The notes under the pieces: generated by a model
What the model saw: the letters and a program-made list of their open reading frames with translations, nothing else
What the model was told of the DNA's origin: nothing
The model's database searches: none
Assembly: GCF_045689735.1 (NCBI RefSeq)
Contig: NZ_CP142685.1
Span: 124,001-188,000, forward strand
Length of the DNA stretch: 64,000 bases
Direction of reading: 5' to 3'
Origin: Halothiobacillus sp045689735
GTDB taxonomy: Bacteria; Pseudomonadota; Gammaproteobacteria; Halothiobacillales; Halothiobacillaceae
Position numbers and translations under genes: made by a program
Shown: positions 16,404 to 24,421 of the stretch, one piece after another
Layout of the letters: every line of letters begins with the position of its first letter
How positions within the stretch are numbered: the first letter of the stretch is position 1

Positions 16404-17498
16404 GCTCGCGGCAATGGCGGCCAGCAGTTCTTCAAAAGCCTGCTCAAACAGCACCAGCCCCTCGTCCAGCAGTTGCGCCCCGATGGCGCCATCCATGTCG
16501 ATTCCGAGTTCGGCCAGCGCCGCCCACACGGCCTGGTCTTCGGCCAGCCGAGGCTTGAGCAGGGAGGCGCTGCGGCCATGGTCGGCAAATGCCTTGAGGG
16601 TGGCTTCGGGGACGGTGTTGATGGTGTTTGGGGCGATCAGGTTTTCGACATACAACACATCGGAATACGCCGGATTCTTCGTGCCGGTGCTCGCCCAGAG
16701 CAGGTATTGACTGCGGGCGCCCAAGGCGCGCAGTTCCGCGAATCCCTCACCTTCAAATAATTCGCGGTAGTGCTGGTAGGCCATGCCGGCCAGGGCGAGT
16801 GCGGCCTTGCCTTTGAGCGCCTGAGCCGCCGGGCTGCCGATGGCATCGAGTTTTTGATCGACCAGGGTATCGACCCGGCTCATGAACAGGCTGGCGACCG
16901 CGCGCACTTGGCCAACGGTGCCACCGCGGGCGTGATAGGCGCTGAGCCCGCGTTGATAGGCGGCAAAGATGGCCTTGACCTGTGCCAGCGAGAAAATCAG
17001 GGTGACATTGACACTGATGCCATGCGCGATCATCTGCTCGAATGCCGCGATCCCTTCTGGCGTGGCGGGCACTTTGATCAGCAGGTTGGGGCGGTCGGTC
17101 AGATCGACCAGACGACTGGCTGCCGCAAACGAGGCGGCGGCGTTGTGAGCAATGCGCGGCGATTCTTCCCAGCTGACCCAGCCATCTTCCCCGGCGCTTT
17201 CATCCCACAGCGGGCGCAGCAAATCGCAGGCCTGGCGGATGTCGTGAACCACGAGATGTTCGTAAATGGCTTCGATGTCGTCGAACTTGGCTTTGCAGGT
17301 CGCGATGTCGGCCTGGTATTGCGGGCTGCCGACGATCGCCTTTTTGAAGATGGATGGGTTGGAGGTGACGCCCCGAATGCCGTAATCACGGATCCATTCG
17401 GCCAACTGGCCGCTTTCGATCAATTCGCGGGAGAGGTTGTCCAGCCACAGGCTTTGGCCTTGGCTGGCATAGAGTTGGGTCAGATCAGCTTTGGACAT
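16401..17498 (-). CDS. tal: Transaldolase
   Basis: 365 residues, matching the longer bacterial transaldolase class. It transfers a dihydroxyacetone unit between sedoheptulose-7-phosphate and glyceraldehyde-3-phosphate in the pentose phosphate pathway, relevant to carbon balance in an autotroph. Motifs include SLWLDNLSRELIESG, GVTSNPSIFKKAI near the N-terminus, and PNLLIKVPATPEGIAAFEQMI with the Schiff-base lysine. VNVTLIFSLAQV follows. An AGGAG box precedes the ATG. The stop codon sits within a repeated 3' hairpin. Confidence 0.95.
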   Translation of the reverse strand: MSKADLTQLYASQGQSLWLDNLSRELIESGQLAEWIRDYGIRGVTSNPSIFKKAIVGSPQYQADIATCKAKFDDIEAIYEHLVVHDIRQACDLLRPLWDESAGEDGWVSWEESPRIAHNAAASFAAASRLVDLTDRPNLLIKVPATPEGIAAFEQMIAHGISVNVTLIFSLAQVKAIFAAYQRGLSAYHARGGTVGQVRAVASLFMSRVDTLVDQKLDAIGSPAAQALKGKAALALAGMAYQHYRELFEGEGFAELRALGARSQYLLWASTGTKNPAYSDVLYVENLIAPNTINTVPEATLKAFADHGRSASLLKPRLAEDQAVWAALAELGIDMDGAIGAQLLDEGLVLFEQAFEELLAAIAAS

Positions 17499-17603
17499 GG
17501 CAGGTTCTCCTCCTGAAAAAAGCCAAGTGCGATAGGCGGCTTATCGTACCGAAAGCCGATGGCGGCGCGGATGAAATTTGTTGTGTATCGGGGGGCGCAT
17601 TTT

Positions 17604-18170
17604 CTATGCGCGCCGGAAGAACAGCAGGGCGAGGGCGATCCCAAGGCCGGTGATGGCGCCATACAGATGGGCATCGACGATCACGGGGACGCCGAGCAGT
17701 CGGGCACTGCCCCAATCGCCATAATGTTGTTCCCAGAGGATTTTGAAGATCAGCGCCGCGCCAAGTGCTAGGCCGCCGAGCCATTCTTTGCGGGATAGCA
17801 GGGTGATGGCGCTGGCGGCGAACAGGCCATGCAGCACGCCGGATAAGCCGACATACCAGCCCAGACGCGGATCGAGGAAAAACAGCCCGAGGCCGACCCC
17901 GAGGCTGGTGCCGAACAGCATGATCAGGTAACGGCGCGGAGTTTCCAGATAACCGGCAAGGGCGGTCCAGAGGATGAGGCCGGCGAGGTCGGCCGCGAGA
18001 TGGCGCGCATTGGCGTGCGCAAAATTTCCGCTGATCAGCCGCCAGACCTGACCGTGCAGAATGTCGCTGCGGTCGTAGCCCATCCACCCATTGCCGTGCA
18101 GAAAATAAATCCCGATGGCGAGCAGCGCTACGGCGAGGGTGATGAGCCATCGTTGGGTCGTGTCGTTCAT
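17604..18170 (-). CDS. rrtA: Rhombosortase (rhomboid-family intramembrane serine protease)
   Basis: 188 residues, almost entirely membrane-embedded with six predicted helices. The catalytic pair is visible: GLSGVLHG carries the serine, and DAHLYGAITG carries the histidine. Early SGNFAHANARHLAADLAGL resembles the rhomboid motif in helix 2. Short rhomboids of this kind process the GlyGly-CTERM tail of secreted proteins in bacteria with type II secretion. No GlyGly-CTERM substrate is visible in this window, so targets must lie elsewhere. It sits between sixA and tal on the minus strand, without obvious functional link to them. Confidence 0.85.
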   Translation of the reverse strand: MNDTTQRWLITLAVALLAIGIYFLHGNGWMGYDRSDILHGQVWRLISGNFAHANARHLAADLAGLILWTALAGYLETPRRYLIMLFGTSLGVGLGLFFLDPRLGWYVGLSGVLHGLFAASAITLLSRKEWLGGLALGAALIFKILWEQHYGDWGSARLLGVPVIVDAHLYGAITGLGIALALLFFRRA

Positions 18171-18190
18171 GCGGTTCGGGCTTCGGGGGG

Positions 18191-18697
18191 TTAATCGGCC
18201 AGCGCCCGCAGAATGCCGGGGCTTAAAAACCAGACGAGTTGCCCTTGCCCAGCGGCGATGCCGTCGGAAAAGCGCAACAGGGCGGCACCGCCTTTTTTGA
18301 ATGGCGTGTTGCCGAGGCTGCGGTCGTGCAGCAGGATTTCGAATAACTCACCGAGGTTCGGTTCATGCCCGACCAGTGCCATCCCCTCGACCCGAGGCTG
18401 TTTGCGCAGCCAGTCGATAACGGCCACCGGCGGGTTTTCCGGGCTGAGCACGGGCTCAAGATCGATATTGCGGATCTCCAGCGCCGGGGCGAGCAGTTCG
18501 GCGGTTTGCCGGGCGCGCGTCAATGGGCTGCTGATGAGCCGCTCGATCGGCAGGGCGAGCGTCATCAGACCGCGCGCGGCATGCTGCATCCGTTCGATGC
18601 CACGGGCGGTCAATGGCCGCAGCGCATCCGGTGCGCCGGTCAGGGCGAACGCATCCCGGTCTTCCGCCGGGGCGTGGCGAATCAGCAAAATATCCAT
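18191..18697 (-). CDS. sixA: SixA-like histidine phosphatase
   Basis: 168 residues starting MDILLIRHAPAEDRD, the RHG-type catalytic motif of the histidine phosphatase superfamily (RHA here, as in SixA). Other signatures are LTARGIERMQHAARGL, LISSPLTRARQTAELLAP and the second catalytic histidine in MALVGHEPNLGEL. SixA removes phosphate from histidine phosphotransfer proteins such as ArcB or NPr. I chose the internal ATG at 18697 over a longer frame starting at 18811 because family homology begins there. It lies downstream of the copper genes on the same strand. Confidence 0.88.
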   Translation of the reverse strand: MDILLIRHAPAEDRDAFALTGAPDALRPLTARGIERMQHAARGLMTLALPIERLISSPLTRARQTAELLAPALEIRNIDLEPVLSPENPPVAVIDWLRKQPRVEGMALVGHEPNLGELFEILLHDRSLGNTPFKKGGAALLRFSDGIAAGQGQLVWFLSPGILRALAD

Positions 18698-18773
18698 AAT
18701 CGAGCCCATCGTGATCGGTGCCGTGATGCTAGCACCGATGACAGACAATTGCGTGACAGGCCGTGCCGATGAA

Positions 18774-18986
18774 TCAGGCCAATTCGTCCACGCGAGCCGT
18801 GTAGCCCTCATCGGCCAGCGCGGCGATGAGCGCTTCGACCGGCGCGGTGCCGCTGACGATGGCCTGGGCGGGTTCGAGCGTGACTTGCACGCCGCTCACG
18901 CCGGGTACCGCGCTCAGGGCGCTGCGGGCGGCCTGGACACAGTGGTTGCAGCGCATGCCCTCGATGTTCAGCGTGATCGGGGTCAT
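18774..18986 (-). CDS. copZ: Copper chaperone, heavy-metal-associated domain
   Basis: 70 residues forming a single HMA domain. GMRCNHC supplies the MxCxxC Cu(I)-binding site, and the C-terminal GYTARV matches the family. It would pick up Cu(I) in the cytosol and hand it to the N-terminal domain or platform of CopA. It follows the DUF302 gene by nine bases in the operon cueR-copA-DUF302-copZ. Length is normal for CopZ. Confidence 0.92.
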   Translation of the reverse strand: MTPITLNIEGMRCNHCVQAARSALSAVPGVSGVQVTLEPAQAIVSGTAPVEALIAALADEGYTARVDELA

Positions 18987-18995
18987 GGGCTTGCC

Positions 18996-19388
18996 TCAAC
19001 CCAGCGCCGCCGCGACCCGTTGCAGGCGTTCGCGCACGGCATTGCCGAGGGTGACGACATCCGGGTGATCTACCAGGCAGAGCACGGCGGTGGGATCCAT
19101 GAAGGAGACAATCGACCGCCCCTCGCCGTCGGCGCGCACCACCACATTGCAGGGCAGCAGGACACCGATTTCCGGCTCTTGCTGAATGGCTTGATGGGCA
19201 AATTGTGGGTTGCAGGCACCCAGAATCACATAGGGCGGCTGCTCGATCCCGAGTTTGGCCTTGAGGGTGGCGGCGACATCGATGGTCGTCAACACGCCAA
19301 ACCCTTCGGTTTTGAGCGCGGCGGTGACTTGTTCGATCGCCTCGGGCACAGGCAGGTTGACGGTGGTGAAAAAGCTGATTGCGGACAT
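18996..19388 (-). CDS. DUF302 domain protein
   Basis: 130 residues without signal peptide or membrane helix. The family pattern is clear: FFTTVNLPVPEAIEQVTAALKTEGFGVLTTIDV at the N-terminus, then PPYVILGACNPQFAHQAI with a conserved cysteine, PCNVVVR, and a C-terminal FMDPTAVL. DUF302 proteins often accompany thiol, metal or sulfur-oxidation genes; function is not established. Placement two bases after copA and before copZ suggests a role in copper or redox handling. Confidence 0.9.
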   Translation of the reverse strand: MSAISFFTTVNLPVPEAIEQVTAALKTEGFGVLTTIDVAATLKAKLGIEQPPYVILGACNPQFAHQAIQQEPEIGVLLPCNVVVRADGEGRSIVSFMDPTAVLCLVDHPDVVTLGNAVRERLQRVAAALG

Positions 19389-19390
19389 GA

Positions 19391-21643
19391 TTACTCCGAA
19401 GCAGTGGGGTGGATGGCCGCCGAGGGCGCTTGCCAGGGCGGGATGCGTTTGAGCCGTAGGCTATTAATGAGGACGAAGACAGAGGATAACCCCATTGCGA
19501 TGCCCGCGACCATGGGATTGAGTTCCAGCCCCCAGGGTCGCCCCAGCCCGGCCGCGAGGGGAATCAGCAGGCTGTTGTAGAAAAACGCCCAGAACAGGTT
19601 GGAACGGATCACGCGCAGGGTATGCCGCGCGCTGTCGATGGCGGTGATCAGGCGGGAGAGCCCGCCGGTGAGGCTGACGGCGGCGGTATCGCGGGCGATT
19701 TCGCTGCCGCAGGTCAAGGCAAGCCCGACCTCGGCCTGCGCCAGCGCGGGGGCATCGTTGATGCCATCGCCGATGAAGCCGACCCGATGACCGGCGAGCT
19801 GTTCGGCCTGCACGCAACGGGCTTTGTCGGCGGGGCGGGTGTCGGCGATGAGTTCGTCCATGCCGAGCTGTTTGGCGGTGTGTTCTGCACTGATTCGCGC
19901 GTCGCCGGTGACCATGATGGGGCGGATGCCGCGGGCGCGCAGGGCGGCGATGACGGCGGCGGCCTCGGGGCGCGCTGGGTCGGCGAGCGCGATGAAGCCC
20001 TCGACCCGGCCATCGATGGCGACCCAGACCAAGCTGTGGCCGGTGTGCGCCTCGGCCGCGCGGCGCAATGCTTCCGGCAGCGCCGCCTGCTGCGCAATCC
20101 ATGAGGCCGAGCCAACCTGGACGACGGCGCCATCGGCCGCCCGCAGCCCACGGATGCCTTCGCCGGGATGGGCAGTGAATTGCGTCATCACCGGCAAGGG
20201 ATCAGACATTTGCTTCGCCACCTCACGGAAAGCCAGCGCGAGGGGGTGTTCTGACTGTTGTTCCAGGGCGATGGCCGCAGCCAGCCAGTCACCGGCTGCG
20301 CTGGTGGCGACGATGCGGGGCTGTCCTTCAGTGAGCGTGCCGGTTTTGTCGAGCATCAGGGTGTCGATGCCGGCCAGCGCTTCGAGCGCGGCGCCTTCGC
20401 GGAACAGCACCCCGAGTTCCGCCGCCCGCCCGGTGCCGACCAGGATGGCGGCTGGCGTGGCCAGCCCCATGGCGCAGGGGCAGGCGACGACCAGCACCGT
20501 GACGGCGGAGGCCAGCGCCACGGCCAATCCGCCGCCCTGCGCTTCGCCCAGATCCCACCATAACCCAAAGCTCGCCAGCGCGATGAGCAGCACCAGCGGG
20601 GTGAACCAGCGCACCACGCGGTCGGCCAGCCGCTGGATCGGCAGCTTGCTGCCTTGCGCGTGTTCGACCAGCGCGACGATCTGCGCCAGCACGGTCGCCT
20701 CGCCGATGGCGGTGACTTGCAGGGTCAGTTGACCGTCCAGACAGCGGGTGCCGCCAACGACCGGGTCGCCCGCCTGACGGGCGACCGGCAACGGCTCGCC
20801 GGTGAGCAGGGATTCATCCACCGCAGCGCGCCCGTCCAGAATCCGGGCATCAGCCGGGATGCGCTCGCCGGGGCGCACGATCAGATGATCGCCGAGCCGC
20901 AGGTGTTCTGCGGGGATGTCTTCGATACGGCCATCCGGGGTCATGCGGCGCGCGGGTTGACGGGTGAGGGCGGCGAGTCGATGCAGCGCGGCGCCCGCCC
21001 GCTGTCTGGCACGGTCTTCCAGTGCTTTTCCCGCGAGTACGGCGGCAATGACCACGGCGACCGTGTCGAAATACAGGCCGTGGGCGCTGGTTGGTAGGGC
21101 GGATGGCAGGAACAGAACCAGACTACTGTACAGCCAGGCGGCGCCGGTGCCGGTAGCGACCAAGGTGTTCATGTCGGGTTCGAGGGATTTTGCCGCCCGC
21201 CCGCCGTCGCGGAAAAACCGGCGCCCAGGCCCCAGCAACAGGGCAGTGGCCAGCAGCCATTGCAGCCAATCAAAGCCCCGTGGCCAGGGCTCATGACGAG
21301 CGAGCCAGTCACCGGCGGCGGGCCAAAGCATCGGCAGCATGGCCAGGAGCACGACCGGCAGCCCGAGCGCGACCGCCCACCCCAGTCTGCGCGTGGATGC
21401 GGGCGATGCTTCCTGCGGGGTGGAGGTCACGGGTTGCGCGCGGTAACCGGCTGCCGTGATGAGGGCGCACAGCGCCGCGGGATCGAGGGTCGTCTCATCG
21501 TAGCGAATGTCGGCCTTGCCGGTGGCGAGATTGACTACGGCCTGTTCGATGCCGGGGGTTTTCGCCAATCGGCGCTCGATCCGGCTCACGCAGGCCGCGC
21601 AGGTCATCCCTTCGATCGTGAGTTGGGTGGTGGTTTGGCTCAT
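19391..21643 (-). CDS. copA: Copper-exporting P-type ATPase
   Basis: 750 residues. One N-terminal HMA domain has GMTCAACVSRIERRL. Eight membrane helices follow, with the CPC ion motif in VACPCAMGLATP. The catalytic core is complete: phosphorylation site MLDKTGTLTEG, SEHPLAL (the HP dipeptide marking P1B pumps), MVTGDARISAE and GDGINDAPALAQA. It pumps Cu(I) from cytosol to periplasm. The start overlaps the 3' end of the MerR-family regulator by four bases, so regulation and export are translationally coupled. Only one N-terminal HMA is present, fewer than in E. coli CopA. Confidence 0.96.
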   Translation of the reverse strand: MSQTTTQLTIEGMTCAACVSRIERRLAKTPGIEQAVVNLATGKADIRYDETTLDPAALCALITAAGYRAQPVTSTPQEASPASTRRLGWAVALGLPVVLLAMLPMLWPAAGDWLARHEPWPRGFDWLQWLLATALLLGPGRRFFRDGGRAAKSLEPDMNTLVATGTGAAWLYSSLVLFLPSALPTSAHGLYFDTVAVVIAAVLAGKALEDRARQRAGAALHRLAALTRQPARRMTPDGRIEDIPAEHLRLGDHLIVRPGERIPADARILDGRAAVDESLLTGEPLPVARQAGDPVVGGTRCLDGQLTLQVTAIGEATVLAQIVALVEHAQGSKLPIQRLADRVVRWFTPLVLLIALASFGLWWDLGEAQGGGLAVALASAVTVLVVACPCAMGLATPAAILVGTGRAAELGVLFREGAALEALAGIDTLMLDKTGTLTEGQPRIVATSAAGDWLAAAIALEQQSEHPLALAFREVAKQMSDPLPVMTQFTAHPGEGIRGLRAADGAVVQVGSASWIAQQAALPEALRRAAEAHTGHSLVWVAIDGRVEGFIALADPARPEAAAVIAALRARGIRPIMVTGDARISAEHTAKQLGMDELIADTRPADKARCVQAEQLAGHRVGFIGDGINDAPALAQAEVGLALTCGSEIARDTAAVSLTGGLSRLITAIDSARHTLRVIRSNLFWAFFYNSLLIPLAAGLGRPWGLELNPMVAGIAMGLSSVFVLINSLRLKRIPPWQAPSAAIHPTASE

Positions 21644-22065
21644 GCCGTTGCCTCCGCATCCAACGCCGCGAGGATCGGACAGTGCCGGATGTCGCCCTGC
21701 CCCGGACAGCGCTGGGTGAGTTCGATCAGCCCGGCACGCATGCGGGCAAGATCGGTCATTTTTTGCTCGATCTCGGCAAGACGGGCTTCGGCGATGGTTT
21801 TGACTGCGGCACTGTCGGCATCCGGTCGGGTATGGAGACTGAGCAGTTCGGCGATTTCTTGCAGATGGAAACCCAAGGTTTGCGCCCGGCGGATAAAGCG
21901 CAGGCGCGCTAGCAACTCGGGGCGGTAGAGTCGATAATTGGCCGGACTGCGTTGATCGGCGGTGATCAGCCCGATGCGTTCGTAATAACGCAGAGTGGCC
22001 GTGGGCAGCCCCGCAGCACGGGCGAGGCGACCGATCGACAGGGTGTCGGGCGCGGTTCTGGGCAT
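21640..22065 (-). CDS. cueR: MerR-family copper-responsive regulator (CueR-like)
   Basis: 141 residues. The N-terminal winged helix reads LSIGRLARAAGLPTATLRYYERIGLI, followed by RLYRPELLARLRFIRRAQTLGFHLQEIAELLSL, both classic MerR features, then a coiled-coil dimerisation helix. The C-terminal loop CPGQGDIRHCPIL offers two cysteines as metal ligands, as in CueR. Genes downstream encode CopA, DUF302 and CopZ, so Cu(I) (or Ag(I)) is the expected inducer. The gene is first in its operon and is preceded by a 19-bp-spacer promoter, so it is probably autoregulated. A good GGAGG box precedes the ATG. Confidence 0.9.
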   Translation of the reverse strand: MPRTAPDTLSIGRLARAAGLPTATLRYYERIGLITADQRSPANYRLYRPELLARLRFIRRAQTLGFHLQEIAELLSLHTRPDADSAAVKTIAEARLAEIEQKMTDLARMRAGLIELTQRCPGQGDIRHCPILAALDAEATA

Positions 22066-22098
22066 GGTCTCGACCTCCGGTTCATCGCATGAACTGGA

Positions 22099-22129
22099 GT
22101 GTAAACCTTGCAGTGGGGTGTCAGGTCAA
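22099..22129 (-). promoter_or_regulatory. MerR-type promoter of the copper operon
   Basis: On the minus strand, TTGACC (-35, 22129-22124) and TTACAC (-10, 22104-22099) are separated by exactly 19 bases, the over-long spacer that MerR-family activators correct by twisting DNA. Within the spacer region, ACCT and AGGT arms form a dyad (ACCT-N14-AGGT), the expected regulator site. The predicted transcript starts about 25 bases before the cueR ATG. Confidence 0.75.
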
Positions 22130-22132
22130 GGG

Positions 22133-22368
22133 GGGAACAGGATGTTGAAAAAGGGCTTTCCTACCCTTTTTCAACTCGGCTGTTCCCTCCTCTTCGGCCT
22201 CTCCGACATCCCTGTCGGAGACCCTGCGGGTTCGGCCTTCGAGAGCGTCGCGGCGGATGTCCGCGACGGCCTCCGAAGATCAATCAGTTAGTGTGATTGA
22301 TCTTCGTGCAAGCCATCCATGGCTTGCCTTAACAGGCCGTTGAAAAGCGTTTTTCAACGGCCTGTTAA
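22133..22368. repeat. Chain of six hairpins between cueR and the ABC-F gene
   Basis: Inverted repeats follow one another almost without gaps: GGGAACAG + GTTGAAAAAGGG stems (22133-22187); TCTCCGACA/TGTCGGAGA (22200-22221); CGTCGCGG/CCGCGACG (22246-22268); a 13-bp stem CGAAGATCAATCA (22274-22306); GCAAGCCAT-CC-ATGGCTTGC (22308-22327); an 18-bp stem starting TTAACAGGCCGTTGAAAA (22329-22368) whose right arm holds the stop codon of the ABC-F gene. Parts recur at 16313-16403 and 26544-26618. No open frame is supported in this region. It looks like a modular repetitive extragenic element. Confidence 0.78.
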
Positions 22369-24257
22369 TGATTCAACTCCAGCCATTCCAGCTCCAGTGC
22401 CTCATGCTCCGTCTGGAGTTGTTGACGCTGGCGGCTGAGTTGATCGAGCTGTGGATTGGGGCTGGTTTGATACAGCGCGGGGTCGGCCAGAGCCTGATCC
22501 AGCGCGGCCAATTCTGTCACGATTTCGGCCAGCCGGTGCTCGATCTTACTGATGCGCTGGGCGGTCTTTTTATCCTGCATGACGGGGCGAGGTGGATGCG
22601 CCGGTTTTGCTGCGGGCGGGGTGGCTGGTTTCGCGGCCGGCTGGGTGCCGGTCTTCGCTTGTGCCACCGCCGCGCGGCGTTCTTCGTCGAGCGTGCGTCG
22701 ATAGTCGTCCAGATCGCCATCGAACACCCGCACGCGGCCTTGATGCACCCGCCAGAAGGTGTCGCAGACCATTTCCAGCAGGCTGCGGTCATGCGAGACG
22801 ACCAGCAGCGCGCCCTCGAAAGTTTGCAAGGCCGTGGCGAGTGCCTCGCGCACCTCCAGATCAAGGTGGTTGGTCGGTTCGTCGAGCAGCAGCAGATTGG
22901 GTTGCTGCCACACCAGCAAGGCCAGTGCCAGCCGCGCTTTTTCCCCGCCCGAGAAGGGTTCGATGACCTCGAAGGCTCGGTCGCCGATAAAGCCGAAACT
23001 GCCGAGAAAATTGCGTAGCTCTTGTGTGCTGCCGCGCAGGCCGGTTTGTTTCGCCACGCGTTCCAGGGCGCCTAAGGGCGTGTCGCGCGGATCGAGTTGT
23101 TCGAGCTGGTGTTGTGCGTAATAGCCCACGCGAACCCCGGCCGCGATGTGCAGGTTGCCGCTTTGCGGTTCGGCGGCCTTGCCGAGCACGCGCATCAGCG
23201 TGGTTTTGCCCGCGCCATTGGCACCGAGCAACCCGATGCGGTCTCCGGCGCGGATGCTGGCGGTGATTTCGGTCAACAGTGGGGCTTCGCCGTAGCCGAT
23301 GGCGAGTTTTTCCAGGGTAATCAAGGGGTCGGGGGCATTCGGTGCCGGGCGGAAGCTGAAGCTGAACACGCTGTCGGCGTGGGTGGCGGCCAGCACGGGG
23401 AGGCGTGCCAAGGCTTTGATGCGGCTTTGCGCCTGCCGGGCTTTGGTCGCCTGGGCGCGGAAGCGGTCGATAAAGGCGGTCAGATGTGCCCGTTCCCGTT
23501 CGATCTTGGCTGCCAGCGCGGCATCCTGGAGTTGCCGTTCGGCGCGCATCCGTTCAAACGCGCTGTAATTGCCGGTATAAACGGTGAGGGTTTGTTGCGC
23601 CAGATGGGCAATGTGGGTGCAGACGGCGTCGAGAAAGTCTCGGTCATGGGAGACCACCACCAGCATGCCGGGGTAACTCGTCAGCCATTGTTCCAGCCAG
23701 AACACCGCGTCGAGATCGAGATGGTTGGTCGGTTCGTCGAGCAGCAAAATATCGCTGGGGGCGAGCAGCGCCCGCGCGAGGTTGATGCGCATCCGCCAGC
23801 CGCCGGAAAACGAGCGGACGGGGCGGTCGATGGCCGAGGGGGCGAAGCCCAGACCGTCGAGTAATTTGGCGGCGCGGGCGCGGGCGGTAAAGCCGTCGAT
23901 GGCGTCGAATTCCGGGTACAGCTCGGCAAGAGCCATACCATCTTCGGCCAGTTCGGCGGCGGCGATGGCGGCGCTCAGGCGCTGATAGTCCGCATCGCCA
24001 GCCAGCACACTTTCCACCGCGCTGACATCGAGCGCGTCGATTTCCTGCGCGACGGTCGATAACCGTTGTCCCCCTGCGCGTTCGACCTCGCCAGCATCGG
24101 GCGCGAGGCGACCTTCCAGCAAGGCCAACAGGCTGGATTTGCCGGTGCCATTGCGACCTACGAGCCCCAGACGGTAGCCGGGTTGCAGAGTCAGGTTGGC
24201 CTGGTCGAGCAATAACTGCGTGCCTCGGCGCAGGGAAACGGCTTTAAGTTGAATCAT
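22365..24257 (-). CDS. yheS: ABC-F family ATPase (YheS-like)
   Basis: 630 residues with two ABC cassettes and no membrane domain. Walker A motifs are GRNGTGKSSLL (about residue 35) and GANGAGKTTLM (about 345). Signatures are FSGGWRMRINLARALL and FSGGEKARLALALLV, each followed by LLLDEPTNHLDL. The inter-domain linker is long and charged, and the C-terminus is an extended coiled coil (ISKIEHRLAEIVTELAALDQ). ABC-F proteins bind the ribosomal E site and relieve stalled or non-productive states. The start (MIQLKAVSLRRGTQLLLDQANL) matches YheS better than Uup or EttA. Confidence 0.92.
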   Translation of the reverse strand: MIQLKAVSLRRGTQLLLDQANLTLQPGYRLGLVGRNGTGKSSLLALLEGRLAPDAGEVERAGGQRLSTVAQEIDALDVSAVESVLAGDADYQRLSAAIAAAELAEDGMALAELYPEFDAIDGFTARARAAKLLDGLGFAPSAIDRPVRSFSGGWRMRINLARALLAPSDILLLDEPTNHLDLDAVFWLEQWLTSYPGMLVVVSHDRDFLDAVCTHIAHLAQQTLTVYTGNYSAFERMRAERQLQDAALAAKIERERAHLTAFIDRFRAQATKARQAQSRIKALARLPVLAATHADSVFSFSFRPAPNAPDPLITLEKLAIGYGEAPLLTEITASIRAGDRIGLLGANGAGKTTLMRVLGKAAEPQSGNLHIAAGVRVGYYAQHQLEQLDPRDTPLGALERVAKQTGLRGSTQELRNFLGSFGFIGDRAFEVIEPFSGGEKARLALALLVWQQPNLLLLDEPTNHLDLEVREALATALQTFEGALLVVSHDRSLLEMVCDTFWRVHQGRVRVFDGDLDDYRRTLDEERRAAVAQAKTGTQPAAKPATPPAAKPAHPPRPVMQDKKTAQRISKIEHRLAEIVTELAALDQALADPALYQTSPNPQLDQLSRQRQQLQTEHEALELEWLELNH

Positions 24258-24421
24258 GGCGGCTGCATTAAACGAACAAGGTGCGCAGGATAGCCGGTTT
24301 GGCGGCGGCGTGGGGGAGACGAAAAAAAGCGCGAACGAGTCGCGCCAATGGCTTCCTTGCTGATGCCTGTTGTGATGATGCGGTACGCAGCCGGGTGCAG
24401 GCCGACTGCGTGGAGGGCGGT

